Shown: positions 10,757 to 22,966, counted from the first letter of the stretch. The stretch: 64,000 bases of DNA from Sphaerolaimus hirsutus (GCA_964036195.1 CAXIWS010000555.1:1-64000), one strand, 5' to 3'. Made by a program: numbers and translations. Notes: a model not told the origin generated them from the letters alone.

Positions 10757-11128
10757 CTGTATCACCTCGAATTACCCCACTTGAATTAAGCCCCTCCCTC
10801 CAAAATGGGCTGGGGAAATAATAAACCCCCTCAAAATACCCCCCCCCCCCCTGGAATGATGTACATCATGTATGCAATGTATTTATTACTACTCATTTGC
10901 ATTGCAGCTACACATTTAAACGTAGATAGCTACACAAACTAGTCTATGTCCAAATATATCCTGTTTGGACACATTTATTACCTGTTTTGGGAATGCAAAT
11001 GCCTACTATTTACTACTATTCTTACAAAAATTTCTATGAAATAATAAAATCCCACTCAAATTACCCCCCCCCCTCAAATTTTGCTGACAAAATAAAAAAC
11101 TCCATGGGGGTATTTAGATGTAATATGG
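10757..11128. mobile_element. TA-flanked C-tract MITE, decayed
   Basis: The left end is TACTGTATCACCTCGAATTA and the right end TTTAGATGTAATATGGTA. C-runs lie at about 10785-10850 and 11065-11080. Same family as 58386-58835, more diverged. Confidence 0.55.
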
Positions 11129-11920
11129 TAATTGTTTATGCTTTTTAGTCATATTGTCTGCTAATTGCCCTGTTGTTCTACATTAAATCAACTAGAAATT
11201 ATGATAAAAGTAGTGTGTATGCAATACAATTCAATGTTCCATTTCAAACCTTTTATGGTCTGAGATACCAACTTTATGTTCCTTGCTGTATATATTCAAA
11301 TACTTGAGGCACCTTGGATGGATAGTGCCTTCATGAGACAATGGGTAGATACTTCATCTTTAATTACTTAGTTTACATAGTTTGTTTAGATAATACTTGA
11401 AAGTTACATCTGACTGTACACAGTTTATACTGAAAAAACATTGAGAATTTGATTTTTCATGATACATTAGTTGCCCCATTTCAGACTCCCATAACAAATG
11501 TGGCTGTGCTAAAGGCCAAATGGCTGTGCTGAATGACCCTGGAGTTAGACTGGATGCATGGAAAGCTCTAATGGTAGTTTGAAAATACATTGAAAATACA
11601 TGGTAATTTAAAAGTTTTTCATGGCAGAACCACTGGATGTCGACTGGTTTTGATGTCAACTTGATTTTAGCTCAATTAATTTTCAAAAGTTCAAAATCTT
11701 GTGATAGATTACATAATTTGTTAGTTATTCCACAGTAAAAAACAAACAATATATTATGATGAAAACTGTATATTTTTTGGTTCCTTATTCACATTTATTG
11801 AATAATTTGTGTTTGCATAATGTCATAATTTCAAAGCTGTGGCTCAGTTCTTATCTTTATTAGTCATTATCAATAGAAACAAACAATAAAAACATAATTC
11901 ATAAATACTACCCATTGCAG
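11129..11920. other. No gene recognised
   Basis: AT-rich sequence. A 99-codon minus frame at 11360-11659 shows no domain or splice support. Confidence 0.4.
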
Positions 11921-12064
11921 GAATCACCCACAGGAATGTATAAAGGTGTTGTATACTTTGTTGCAGGCACCAGACAACCAGGTGACTATATGGTGGCAGA
12001 AATTACCATGTGGTATAAATTTACCATACAATACCATATACCACAGCAATTTACTAGGAGACTG
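11921..12064 (+). CDS. Candidate internal exon, domain not recognised
   Basis: After CCCATTGCAG a frame reads ESPTGMYKGVVYFVAGTRQP... to a possible donor ACTG|GTAAAT. A second frame is also open across the same interval, so the frame is not certain. No family is recognised. Confidence 0.25.
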
Positions 12065-12221
12065 GTAAATCTTACTTACAAAAACATAGGATTAATTATT
12101 TGGCATTTTTTGCATGCAATAGTAGTAGTAGCCAAAAATGCAAGTATTGGAAAAATCTAGATAAATCTGTACTGATTTACAATGCAAAATGACCATTTTC
12201 ATTCACTTTTGTCTGTCTGAG

Positions 12222-12542
12222 AAAGGGGGGACAGCACTGCACCCCCTGTGGAAACCTTATGTAATTGAAGATTTACTGCAAAGCCATAATGTTTGCCACA
12301 ATACAGGGGACCTTACAATGAATAATGTTATTCCTATGGCGCAGTCATATGAAAATTTTGTATGGATATCTCATGGAGAACAAGTCAAAATCAATATCTC
12401 CGGTAGTGACTTGCAAGCTTGGACAACTAATCTACTTCCATGGGAGCAAACTTATCATTATTTAGAAATTTATCCAAATGATGGGAAGCTTGATAACTAC
12501 AATGAAAATGTTTACCATCCTGCTATTTTCCAGTATAGTTAG
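12222..12542 (+). CDS. Candidate coding exon, 107 codons to stop
   Basis: The frame is open from a pyrimidine-rich acceptor (TTTTGTCTGTCTGAG) to a TAG at 12540-12542. The product has balanced composition and the segment FVWISHGEQVKINISGSD followed by a YHYLEIYPNDGK-like stretch, suggesting an extracellular beta-rich fold. I cannot name a family. It could be a terminal exon or read into an unseen donor. It lies 0.6 kb upstream of the PAN exon on the same strand. Confidence 0.4.
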   Translation, partial: KGGTALHPLWKPYVIEDLLQSHNVCHNTGDLTMNNVIPMAQSYENFVWISHGEQVKINISGSDLQAWTTNLLPWEQTYHYLEIYPNDGKLDNYNENVYHPAIFQYS

Positions 12543-13097
12543 TAAATAAATGTTATTGATAGTACATATTAGTGTTTGTGTCAGTGTCTGTGTGTGTATG
12601 TGCATTTGTGAGTGCATGCATATTCATTGCAAATGGAAATTGTTGGGATGCAACAGGTATGTGTCTGTATCTCCAAGCACACTGTCACACATAAACATTT
12701 CATTGCATTGGAGACCCACAAATTAAAGTTCACACATAGATTGTTGGATCCCCTGCACCACCTGGAGTGCAGATAGCCCAAAAGCTTGCAATTTGGCGAA
12801 ATTTATGAACTACCAAGTTGCAAATTTGGTCTTGCAGTTGACAATGTCACCAAATATCAACTGGTACTTATCCCAATTCAAAGCTTCTGATGAACAATGT
12901 TCAATTGCAAAATCATTGAATCATGTTGCAAATGAAGCTGTAGTGTTGAAAAAATTGCAGCATGTGTAATGAAAATACAAGGTCAGCATGAAGTATGTGT
13001 TACTTAGTGTTACTCATCAGCAAGCGTTGAACTGGGAACCAGTTGACATATTAGGTCATTGCCTACTAGTGTGAGCATCACATCCTTACATCCTCAG
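12543..13097. other. Intronic or intergenic sequence with a GT-rich tract
   Basis: A GTGTTTGTGTCAGTGTCTGT microsatellite lies at 12570-12615. Nothing else is recognised before the acceptor at 13096-13097. Confidence 0.4.
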
Positions 13098-13345
13098 GGC
13101 CCATAAATGATCCTATCAACTTCAAGAGAGTTACAGGCAACTGGGAAAGTAAATATGCAATGCTCTCAGAATATTATGGGGGTAGCACACTACAATGCCA
13201 ACTGCTTTGCAGCAAATCCTTGCTGTGCTACGCTTTCACCCATACCAGTGATTTGAAGACTTGCAGACTGCACTATGAAATACAGAGGATGATTGATAAT
13301 AAGATTGCCAACCAATTTGCTGTTATTTTCTATGCTGAAAAGTAA
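13098..13345 (+). CDS. PAN/apple domain exon
   Basis: After a clean acceptor (ACATCCTCAG) the frame starts in phase 1 and encodes about 81 residues before TAA. The Cys pattern (QCQLLCSKSLLCYAFTH ... TCRLHY) with an aromatic-Phe core is that of PAN/apple domains, disulfide-stabilised modules of secreted or membrane proteins that bind proteins or sugars. A GTAAAT overlapping the stop could instead be a donor. Its phase-1 start matches the PAN exon at 57403-57633. Confidence 0.65.
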
Positions 13346-14149
13346 ATACATAGGTGAACTACTACAAGGATGTGCGCAGGGGGGTGGGAGGGCACCCTGT
13401 TCCCAGGCCAGACATAAAAATTTGCCAGAAATGGCACTTTTCTAAAGTGATTTTGTAGGCACTTATAAAAAAATTTTGTACCCAAATACCCACCCAATCA
13501 TTACTATTTATGTATTTTTTCAGAATCAAACAGCGTTAGAAAGGTACCCAACATCATTCTAGTACAAAATATATGTATATAAAGATACTTAAATAGTAGC
13601 ATTGGTGCCAACGCCAGTGTCAATACCGCCATGGCATTGGTGCCTACAAATGGCGCCAGCGCCATGGCTCCATTTATCTACATTAGGGCCAAAATTTAGG
13701 CCATTTGCCAGGCTCTGTATACAATCTGCCCCCGCTCAAAATCCTGTGTACGTCCCTGAACTACTATTTTAAGAAGTTTATTTCACTTTTGGGGATATCA
13801 AGCTGTTAATAATCATTACATTTTTATCATGTTTTTGTAAATGAATTCATCATTATTTTTACCTATTTGCAAGGATTTTGCAGTAAGTGTGGAAGCTTTC
13901 ACTACCAATTGCAATGATGTGGGGATAAAAGCTGATAAAATATATTCAAAGAGTCTCAAAAGAGGGGTAACCTACCACACAAATCAATCAGTTATACACT
14001 AGTGGTCAGAATAGTTTAGACTTTTCACCATAGAGAAATGGGAGGCTGGTTAATTGTGGTTAATGTAATTCTATGTCATCACACTGTTATTGTGTTCTAA
14101 AGTCCGTTAATAAATTGCATAATTTAATTTAGTGTCAATTCATGAAGTA
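13346..14149. other. No gene; short GGCGCC remnant
   Basis: A fragment with GGTGCC/GGCGCC motifs lies at about 13600-13670, probably a decayed hAT-like MITE. Otherwise AT-rich. Confidence 0.4.
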
Positions 14150-14354
14150 AAAGTTGTCTGTAGTACGGCACTGGTACATTTCTGACAAGCGAAAATTTAC
14201 CGTACCACGAACCGCACTTTTCAAATTTACTGTGCCGTACCGTTTACCGCAAAATTGAAGATTTTCCGCACCGTACTGTTTACCGAAAAATATAAAATTT
14301 ACCATAGCGTGGTAAAATTTACCATTACCGCAAGGCCGTACCGTCTGCCAACCT
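14150..14354. repeat. TACCGTACCG-type array ending in a TAGGTTGGCAGACGG TIR-like end
   Basis: Degenerate units CCGTACCG, TTTACCGCA and ACCGTACTGTTTACCG fill the interval and stop at GTCTGCCAACCTA. The architecture matches the array ends of the hAT-like elements; no left partner was found. Confidence 0.5.
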
Positions 14355-14640
14355 ATTTGCAACCACATGAAAATACAATATGCTACTGGAAATATGTATT
14401 GCTATTTATACAAAAGCAAAATGTTGGAAATATTGAAATATCAGTATCAAATATCGACAATTTTTTATATTGAATATCGATATCGAGTCTGCATCGATTA
14501 TCAGAAAAAATTACAAATATCAATATCGAAAAGTCATATCATTCACAAAGTTCATCTACATCCACTCACAAATATCAATATCGAAAAGTCATATCATCTA
14601 TATCCCCACAACAGGACTCAATTTTGACTCCACCAATTTT
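14355..14640. repeat. Truncated relative of the ATCGATATTCG element
   Basis: The sequence from TGCAACCACATGAAAATACA onward is the reverse complement of the core of the element at 16175-16881 and continues into ATATCGATATCGA units. It lacks complete ends. Confidence 0.55.
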
Positions 14641-15138
14641 TATCAAAAATCTAGTTTAATAGGGTACTCGTTTTTTAATCGTTATATTAAAATTAATCGT
14701 TTTTTTCATCCCTACACTAAGGCACCGCTACGATTACGACAACGACAATAAGATGAATAATGATGAGAATTGTGCACCTTATCAAGTGGAAGTTTACAAG
14801 AACATTTGATCACTTGATAAAGTGCGGCCACCACAGCGAATCACATGATAGGCGAGCTAATCAGACATGCACAGAATATAATTCAACCCAACGATTACAA
14901 TTGGACCAGTGCCAAAAAAAACGGACCAGTCACCAAGTAAACAAAACAAAGTAATGACAAAGCGACCTGGTGCCGGTTCTGCAAGTGGACAAGTTAAGAG
15001 TTAAAACATAAGAGTTGAGTATAATGACAAATGGCAAGTTAAGAGTAAAGTTAAATGATAAATGATGAGTTAAGAGACAAGAGTAAAGTTAAATGACAAA
15101 TGATTAGTTAAGAGATAAGAGTAAAGTTAAGAGTCAAG

Positions 15139-15269
15139 CAAGTGTATCCAAATCTTTTTTTTTTGTATCCAAATCTTATGTTTTTGTATCCAAATCTTAT
15201 GTCGAAAAATAAGATTTGGATACATAAACATAAAATCTGGATACGAAAAAAAAGATTTGGATACACTTG
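15139..15269. repeat. 131-bp palindrome of GTATCCAAATCTT units
   Basis: The sequence begins CAAGTGTATCCAAATC and ends GATTTGGATACACTTG, with three units per arm around a short centre near 15205. It can form a strong hairpin and lies within the foldback element. Confidence 0.8.
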
Positions 15270-15303
15270 CTAGACTCTTAACTTTACTTTGATCTCTTAA
15301 CTA

Positions 15304-15712
15304 CCGTAAATCCTCAAATAAGTCCCCCCCTCAAAAAACTCCCCCCTCTAAGCAGGCTGAGGAAAAAATAACTCCCCCCCTCGAATAACTCCCCCCTATT
15401 CTATGGGTGGGAAGAAGTCCACGTATAAAAAAACGTATTTATGTATACGTTCATTAAAAGTATGTATTATTTTGCATTTGATGCACACTAACATTGATTT
15501 CATTCCATGAATAATGGGATTTCTATACTGGCTTAGACCTTTATGCAACTAACTTAACCCCATTCAGATGATATATTGATCATGCTTTTTACTCAAAATT
15601 CCAATGAAAAAATAACTCCCCCCTCGAATAACTCCCCCCCTCGAATAAGTCCCCCCTCAAAAAATTCTGAGGAAAAAATAACTCCCCCAGGGACTTATTC
15701 GAGGATTTATGG
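15304..15712. mobile_element. TA-flanked C-tract MITE
   Basis: The ends CCGTAAATCCTCAAATAA and TTATTCGAGGATTTATGG are each flanked by TA. CGAATAACTCCCCCC-type units lie at both ends. Confidence 0.75.
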
Positions 15713-15944
15713 TAATCATTTGTCATTTAACTTTACTCTTAAATTTACTCTTGTCTCTTTACTCATCATTTATCATTTAACTTTACTCTTAACTTGCCAT
15801 TTGTCATTTTACTCAACTCTTAACTTTTCACTCTTTACTTTTCCACTTGCGGAACTGGCCCCTGCCCTACCACCAGCCGCGAGTGGGCACATCATTAGCA
15901 ATGCGGACAAAGAGTCCAAACTGAATCAACTTTTTGAGATCGAG

Positions 15945-16122
15945 ATTATTTTTTTTCAATTTTCGGGATTGGGATTGAGGTCTCAGGATAAGGATTGTTT
16001 TTAAATTTTTGGATTAGGGAAATCTTTCATCAAGATTCGAAAATTTTCGCGATTGAGATGGAAAAAGGAACTGCAAAATCCTGAGGATTGGGATCCGAGA
16101 TCAGGATCCTGTTTGAACCCTA
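15945..16122. repeat. GGATTGGGATT array ending in TTTGAACCCTA
   Basis: Degenerate units such as GGGATTGGGATTGAGG and GAGGATTGGGATCC run to a terminal GTTTGAACCCTA. That terminus equals the TIR of the element at 16175-16881, which carries a different motif. Only this half is recognised. Confidence 0.5.
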
Positions 16123-16174
16123 ATAAAAAACATCAACCAAACAACAGGGCTACAAATTGGGCTAGTATTACGGA

Positions 16175-16881
16175 TAGGGTTCAAACGATATGACTTTTCG
16201 ATATCGATATTCGATATTTTTTTCTGAAACTCAATATTCGATATCGATACGATATGGAACCTCGATATCGATATTCGATATTCGATATTGAAAAATGGTC
16301 GATATTCGATATTTCAATATTTCGATATTTTCGATATTGCGATTTGCTTTTGGTATAGCAAAGGCATATTTCAAGTGGCATATTGTATTTTCATGTGGTT
16401 GCACACATCGTTAATCATCTCTTTACTGAAATGTGAATGGTACAAGTGATTTTAACAAGGTTTACATCACTCAAAAGTAGAAAATGGAAGAGAAACATGA
16501 TGAATCAAAGTGTATCAGACAAATAACAATTGGTAGATATTACAGTTCATACTTATAACCTAATTGCTCAAGGGCATGTTGCAAAAAATAGCATATCAGC
16601 ATTTTCTAGCTTCAAATTTAGCACTCCAACAAAAATTACATCATAGATACTGTACTTTTACTCATCAAATACAATACTATAAGCAAATCAGATCAATCAT
16701 AAATATCTCAAAATGAAAATGATAACTTGATTTAGGGACACAATGCAGGTTCGATATATCGAAAAAATGATCGATATTCGATATCGATATTCGATATTTT
16801 TTCAAAATTTTTGATATCGATATTCGATATGAAAAAATGGTCGATATCCGATATTCGATACAATATATCGTTTGAACCCTA
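16175..16881. mobile_element. hAT-like MITE with ATCGATATTCGAT arrays
   Basis: It is flanked by a perfect 8-bp duplication ATTACGGA (16167-16174 and 16882-16889). The TIRs are TAGGGTTCAAACGATAT and its inverse. Arrays of TCGATATCGATATTCG fill 16190-16340 and 16750-16865 around a unique core. Confidence 0.9.
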
Positions 16882-17390
16882 ATTACGGATTACAGATAAA
16901 TGGAATCTAGGGCTCAAAACTCGATTTTTTTCAAACTCGAGTTCGAGTTGCAAACCCAAAATTTTTCCGGTCGAGTCGGCGCATCGAGTCGGGCAAGTTA
17001 GTGAAAAGTCGAGTTGAGTCAGGCAAAAATCTCAAGTCTCCGAGTCGAGTCGGATGCATTACTTTTTGGAATGACGCTCGCAGAAATTTCATATACTGGT
17101 TTCTCTACCAATGTTTTCACACACACTTAATGAAGTAGAATGCCAACAGTTCATTTTCATACCAAGATAAAGCAAAACTATCACTTTTAGTCACACATTT
17201 TCACTCTCCAGATGTTGCCACAAAAACGTTGCAAAAAAACCAGGCAATGGAATAACAACATATTTTATTGACCCGGTTTTTATAATAAGTACAATTTTTT
17301 AAAGAAAACCATTGAAAAAATTACATCCCTAAACCAGCCAGGAAATTACATGCACAGTTGTTAAAACGTATTTACATTTACTCAATAATT

Positions 17391-18188
17391 CCGGTGCCGG
17401 TTCCGCAAGTGGACAAGTTAAGAGTTAAAACATAAGAGTTGAGTAAAATAACAAATGGCGAGTTAAGAGTAAAGTTAAAGTTTAAGAGAAAAGTTAAAAT
17501 TTAAGAGTTGATTTAAAAGTTGAGTTAAATGTTAAGAGTTAAGTAAAAGGTTAAACGTTGAGTTAAAGGTTAAAAGGTGAGTTAAAAGTTGAGTTAAGAG
17601 TTGAGAGTTAAGAGACAAGTGGAAAATGATGGTAAAATATAAAAAAATGTGAAATTGGTATTAATACTGCTGTTTGCTGGCTTGGTGTTAATGTTGTATG
17701 TATGACATTTGAAAATAACATATCCAAAAAAATTATCGCTAAAAAACGAAAAAATCGCGGAACAGTGTTGCTAAATGGCGTTCACTGTTCACTTGTGTTG
17801 GATTTAGACGGAAGCGTTTTTTTTATAGGCCCTCATTTTCAGTTCTGAAATTGCGACGCAGCTGGTGGTTAACTGGTGCCTTCCGCTCAAATTCCTCCGA
17901 GTCTGAATCACTGCTAGAAACAATGCTCTCAAGATCCGAATTCATTTTTTTATTTTTTATTTCAACATTTTCCCCCATTTGTCTTTTAAATCAGCTTTTA
18001 ACTCACTTTTTAACCTTTTCTCCACTCAACTTTTAACCTTTAACTCAACTCTTAACATTTAACTTAACTTTTAAATCAACTCTTAAATTTTAACTTTTCT
18101 CTTAAACTTTAACTTTACTCTTAACTCGCCGTTTACTCAACTCTTATGTTTTAACTCTTAACTTGTCCACTTGCAGAACTGGCCCCTG
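17391..18188. mobile_element. Foldback element with AGTTAAGAGTTAA arrays
   Basis: The left end CCGGTGCCGGTTCCGCAAG is inverted at the right as CTTGCAGAACTGGCCCCTG. GAGTTAAAGGTTAAAAG-type units extend about 220 bp from each end around a 370-bp unique centre. Confidence 0.7.
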
Positions 18189-18215
18189 TATACTCGAGTA
18201 TAGACGTAATGATAT

Positions 18216-20254
18216 AAACACCTTCCTGGTCACATCCGGCACCCATTTTTTGGTTTTACTTCTTACATCCTATCCCCAGTTCTAAGGCGCCCCAGAGGCT
18301 GAAACTTGGGGGTGATATTGGCGCAACCCCCCTCTACTTCGCATGAATTTGGGGGGTCGCGGCGACCCCTCTCAGGGTGGGTCTCCCTAAGTGCAAATTT
18401 TTTTTTTGGCTTTTTTGGTGTCCCACAGCAGGTCCGGCCCCCGCTGATTTCTGAGCTGTGGGAGGGGTATAGGATGTCAAAAAAATTTTTTTACGGAAAA
18501 CGGAAACGGACAAAAATTTCAGCGGCTGGAAAACGGAACGGAAAACGGAAAAAAATTTGCACTTGGCGGAAAACGGAAACGGAAACAGAAAAAAAATTTC
18601 CGTGGCCGGAAAACGGAAAAAGCGGCCAGAAAAATGGAAACGGAAAAATGGAATTTGCATGGAAATTGAAAAATTTGCTGAAATTTTGCCTAAAAAAATG
18701 ATAAAATTCGCTGAAATTTTGCTGGAATTTGTTTTACATCATTGACAATCTGCATGACTGTTTACCAGTTTGGCTGGAACAGAAAACAGAAAGTTGAGCC
18801 AGAAAAGGGTAAAATGAGGCGGAAAGCATAAAATTGAGGCGGAAAACGGAAAAAAAGGCGGAAAAACTGGAAATTGAGCTGGAAAATGGAAAAAAGGCGG
18901 AAAAACTGAAAATTTAACCGGAAAACGGAAAATGAGCCGGAAAAACGGAAACGGAAAAAAAGGTGGCCGGAAAACGGAATGGAAAACGGAAAAAAAATTT
19001 CAGCAGCCGGAAAACGGAATGGAAAACAGAAAAAATTCACCTGCGGAAAACAGAAACGGAAAATGGAAAACGGAAATTTGACACCCTAGAGGGGTATAAA
19101 TCTCAAATTTTGGGGTTGTGTTACCAACACCACTCCCCTACTATACACTTTTCAATGTGAGATTAATGCGAAAAATTTCTCAAAAATTTGCTTATTCTCT
19201 AAAAAAAACACCACTCCCCAATAGACGGATGACAAAAAATTCACTTTTTGGAACTTTTTTATTAGACACTTGAAGAGCTGGTTTACGATACTTTAAAGTG
19301 AAGGGGTTGATGATTAAAGTTATGTAAAGAACCACACCTCTAAAACGCCTGCATTGCAAAATTTACTTGGGGGGAATTTCAAAGTGTAAATTTTGTAAAT
19401 TTTTGTTCCTTAAATGATGTGAGATAAATGATTTTCAATAATGTGAGATAAATGTGAAAAATTTCTAAAAAATTATATTATTCTCTAAAAAACACCACCC
19501 CCAATAGATGGATGACAAAAAATTCACTTTTTTGAACTTTTTTATAAGACATTTGAGGAGCTGGTTTACAATACTTTAAAAGGAATGGTTTGATGTTTAA
19601 AGTTATGTAAAGAACCATACCTTTAAAATGCCTGCATTGCAAAATTTACTTAGGGTGAATTTTATGACATCATAATGACATCATTGCAGGAACAAAAATT
19701 TACAAAATTTACTCATTGAAATTCCCCCCAAGTAAATTTTGCAATGCAGGCATTTTAGGGGTATGGTTATTTACATCACTTTAAACATTAAACCATTCCT
19801 TTTAAAGTATTGTAAACCAGCTCCTCAAATGTCTTATAAAAAAGTTCAAAAAAGTGAATTTTTTGTCATCCATCTATTGGGGGTGGTGTTTTTTAGAGAA
19901 TAATATAATTTTTTAGAAATTTTTCACATTTATCTCACATTATTGAAAAGTGTATAGTAGGGGAGTGGTGTTGGTAACACATCCCCAAAATTTTAGATTT
20001 ATACCCCTCCCACAGCTCAGAAATCAGCGGGTGCCGGACCTGCTGTGGGACACCATAAAAGCCTAAAAAAATCTTGCACTTAGGGTGACTCACCCTGAAA
20101 GGGGTCGCCGCGACCCCCCAAATTCATGCGAAGTAGAGGGGGGTTGCACCAATACCTCCTCCAAGTTTCAGCTTCTGGCGCGCCCTAGAACTGGAGATAG
20201 AGTGTCACAAGTAAGATCAAAAATAGGGTGCCGGACGTGACCGGGAAGGTGTTT
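18216..20254. mobile_element. Foldback element with long arms, interrupted by a hAT-like MITE
   Basis: It begins AAACACCTTCCTGGTCAC and ends GTGACCGGGAAGGTGTTT. Most of the left half is mirrored in the right (for example GCATGAATTTGGGGGGTCGC at about 18341 against its inverse near 20110). The left half also holds a partly duplicated segment (about 19135-19400 and 19430-19650). No open frame looks coding. Confidence 0.8.
18470..19088. mobile_element. hAT-like MITE with CGGAAAACGG arrays
   Basis: It is flanked by a perfect 8-bp duplication GAGGGGTA (18462-18469 and 19089-19096). The TIRs are TAGGATGTCAAA and TTTGACACCCTA. Almost the whole interior is GGAAAACGGAAACGGAAAA and AAACTGGAAATTGAGCCGG. 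Frames that look long here are compositional. Confidence 0.9.
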
Positions 20255-20664
20255 ATTTTGCATATGGCGTCAAAATGCGCGCTGCGTGCAAAAATTTTGA
20301 AAAATATGTTAAAAATTAATATAAAATTAAATATCTTTGACATGATCCAATGGTGATCCCCGACTCGAAATTAGCCAAAATTTCGAGTCGAGTCAGGCAA
20401 ACTTCGAGTCTCGAGTTTGGGCCATATTTTTCCGGTCAAGTCTGTCGAGTCGAGTCGGTACCCAATTTTACCTTCGAGTCACGAGTCGAGTCGTGTCCAT
20501 CGAGTTGAGTTTGAGCCCTAGGAATACCGCTTGTGGCAGCAGTACAAAGAAATAAGGCAATGTGAGGGTCGATGTCAAGATGCGACACCGCGCCCGACAG
20601 CCTGCATAGTTGTGACATTTATTGTGTGAAATTGTGTAAAAATAAGATGTGATGTGTTAGTGCT

Positions 20665-21092
20665 AGGGATGGGAAAAAATGTTGAAGTTTCAAAAACAAC
20701 TTTTTTACATAAAACAGGTTCTTTAAAAAAATCCCAAATATGGTTGAGTCAAAATTACAGGTATATCAGACAATTGCCAGTACTTTGTGATTTTAAATAT
20801 AGCCATAGAAGGGCTGTGGAGCCATGGGGTAGCATTATAAGTGGTGATTCCTGCCAAAAATATCCATTTTTGTCAACTTGTTATGTATATGACCTTTTGT
20901 CAAAGAAAGTTTTACACCGGAAACAAATGAAGGGGTTTAACACTAGAAATGACTCAAAACCTGAGTCAATATTAAAGGTATATCAGACACTTGCCAGTAC
21001 TTTGTGATGCTAAATATACCCATTGAATGGGTGTGGAACCATGGGATAGCATTATAAGTGGTGATATCTGTCAAAATATCCATTTTTGTTGA
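20665..21092. repeat. Copies of the core of a TAGGGATGG-type element
   Basis: Segments near 20757-20890 and 20980-21090 repeat the same sequence (GGTATATCAGACACTTGCCA ... AGCATTATAAGTGGTGA). It recurs near 21440-21560, inverted near 24070-24190, and near 63865-63905. The 117-codon plus frame across it is a product of this repeat. Confidence 0.55.
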
Positions 21093-21100
21093 CTTGTTAC

Positions 21101-22966
21101 CAGGGGTCTCCTAGGGGGGGGGCTGCTTCCCCGAAATCCACCAGCTATCTATCTATCCCGGAGGCCGCTCAGCTATCTACCTATCCCGACGCAATTTTTT
21201 TGGCTACTACCCCCTTAGCCCCCACCCCCCAAATCGCTCAGCTACTTACCTATTTGGAGCGATTTTTGCGAAAAATTTTCCCCACTTTTTGCTCAAAATC
21301 GTTAATTTTCATAGTTGTAAACCTTCAAAATTGCAGGCTTTCACCTATACACATATATGTTTATATAGGGATGGACAAAAATGTATTTTCTTTTTTAAAG
21401 ACATTTTTTTAAAGCTCCCAATCATGGTTGAGACAACATATACAGGTATATCAGACAAGTAGCAGTACTTTGTGATGTTAAATATAGCCATAGAATGGCT
21501 GTGGAGCAATGGGATAGCATCATAAGTGGTGATTTCTGTCAAAATAATCTATTTTTATGTCGACTCATTATGCATATCACCTTTTGTCCAATGTTTGCGA
21601 CTCCAGTGAAGTTTGGCATGGAATAGTGCTTAAATAAGGTTGTAAGAGAAGGCTAATACAGTGTGAGTGATAGGGTTGGCAAGCGATTTTTTTAAGCGAT
21701 TTTTTTTTTTAAAAATCCGATTTTTTTTAAAAAAAATCGCAGCACCCATACCGATTTTTTTAAAAAAAATCGCTGGCAAAAATTTTTGGTACTCAAGCAC
21801 TAGGTAAAATGCAAAAATTTTGCGCGCAAGCGCGCACTTTTATGCAAACAATCCATCAGTTGCTTTTTTCTTGGCTTTTACAACCAATTTAGGGGTGTAG
21901 TACCCATTTAAGTGTGCTTTTAAGCGTGTAAGGTAGGTAGTGAATCATTTTAGGAAGTATTCATAGTTATGCTTTGTGTTGTCACATCAAACATTTATGC
22001 AAATGCATCCATGTTCACTTCCAATATCATTTATGTTTTGTTCTGAGCAAAAACATGGTATTTCTGGAAACCAAATTGCAAATGGTCGATGAAATGTGAT
22101 TCACGTCACAAATATAACAATTAAATTACTTTTACACTTAAAAATAACTGACTTTAAGCTTTTCCAAAGCTCTACAGTACTTATATGAGCACAGATTGCA
22201 TAAGTGTACACTCCCTAACAATTTTTATGGCTTTTATTACCCCCAGAGGCGATTTTAGGCAGATATGGGGCTACTTTTTACCCCAGCGATTTTTATTTAA
22301 AAAAATCGATTTTTTTTAAAAAAAATCGATTTTTTTTTTTTAAAAATCGGGGTCGTTAAAAAAAATCGATTTTTTTCCAACCCTAGTGAGTGATGTTTCA
22401 CACTGTAGAAGTATGTGGGAGCACATTGTCTGGATATTATATACTACACTCACATATCACAGCTTATTTTCATGCAATAGCATGAACAAATGGAAGATTT
22501 TTCACTAAAAATGCTTCAGAGATCAATGAAAACAACCACCAATGGTAATGTGCATGTGAAATTGTGTGCTGTTAAAATAAATTGTATACATGTAAAATAC
22601 TTGTAATTGCAAAATACATAGTGCATAAGTACTAAACATTTTGGCTGGTGTTTTTTTTTTAAAGACGGTTTTGATGCTTGTCTTTTTTAATGACATTTTT
22701 TTAAACGTCGCTAAAAACTGGTTAAAAGAGGGATGGCCGATGTCTTTTTTAACCAACATTTTTTTAAACGTTGGTTAAAAAAGACATCGGCCATCCCTCT
22801 TTTAACCAGTTTTTAGCGATTTTTTCCCCTTTCTGCTGTCTATACACAGAAACAGCCTATATATTTTGCCCCCCCCCCCAGAAAAATGTTCAGCTATATA
22901 TCCTACCGGAGGAGCGATTTGCCATCTATCCAGCCCCCGCGAGGGCCAAAACCTCGGAGACTCCTG
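21101..22966. mobile_element. hAT-like element with CAGGGGTCTCC ends, carrying nested elements
   Basis: The left end CAGGGGTCTCCTAGG is matched by the inverse ...CGGAGACTCCTG. Flanks CTTGTTAC (21093-21100) and TTTGTTAC (22967-22974) match at 7 of 8 bases. The interior carries CAGCTATCTATC and CAGCTATATATCC sequences near both ends; related fragments lie near 1-60, 24865, 27490-27590 and 34510-34630. The hAT-like element 21671-22385 is nested within it. Confidence 0.65.
21671..22385. mobile_element. hAT-like MITE with AAAATCGATTTT arrays
   Basis: A perfect 8-bp duplication GTGAGTGA (21663-21670 and 22386-22393) flanks TIRs TAGGGTTGGCAAGCGATTTT and ...TTTTCCAACCCTA. The ends are arrays of poly-T/poly-A palindromes centred on ATCG. 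The sequence just inside the left array (TTTGGTACTCAAGCACTAGG...GCGCGCAAGCGCGCAC) matches the element at 23620-24325, which has a different array. Confidence 0.9.

Larger units (their letters stand above)
14967..15864. mobile_element. Foldback element with AAGAGTTAA arrays, split by a TA MITE
   Basis: The left arm starts CTGGTGCCGGTTCTGCAAG and continues with GTTAAGAGTTAAA units. The right arm is the inverse, ending CTTGCGGAACTGGCCCCTG. A TA MITE (15304-15712) and a long palindrome (15139-15269) sit inside. A relative lies at 17391-18188. No convincing target duplication was found. Confidence 0.65.
16908..20520. mobile_element. Element with CGAGTCGAGT arrays, carrying nested insertions
   Basis: The left end TAGGGCTCAAAACTCGA is matched by the right end TTGAGTTTGAGCCCTA. 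CGAGTCGAGTCGG units fill about 16920-17060 and 20360-20510. Between them sit a foldback element (17391-18188) and a second foldback (18216-20254) that itself holds a hAT-like MITE (18470-19088). The flanks do not show a clear 8-bp duplication. Confidence 0.65.

Noticed and set aside
15872-15900. Possible left end for the GGATTGGGATT half element
   Set aside because: No sequence matching an inverted TTTGAACCCTA end or an 8-bp duplication was found.
18306-19160. Lys/Arg- and Phe-rich frames on both strands
   Set aside because: They are translations of the CGGAAAACGG array of the MITE at 18470-19088 and adjacent foldback sequence.
20654-21007. 117-codon plus-strand frame
   Set aside because: It covers a dispersed repeat core found at four other places in the window; no domain.
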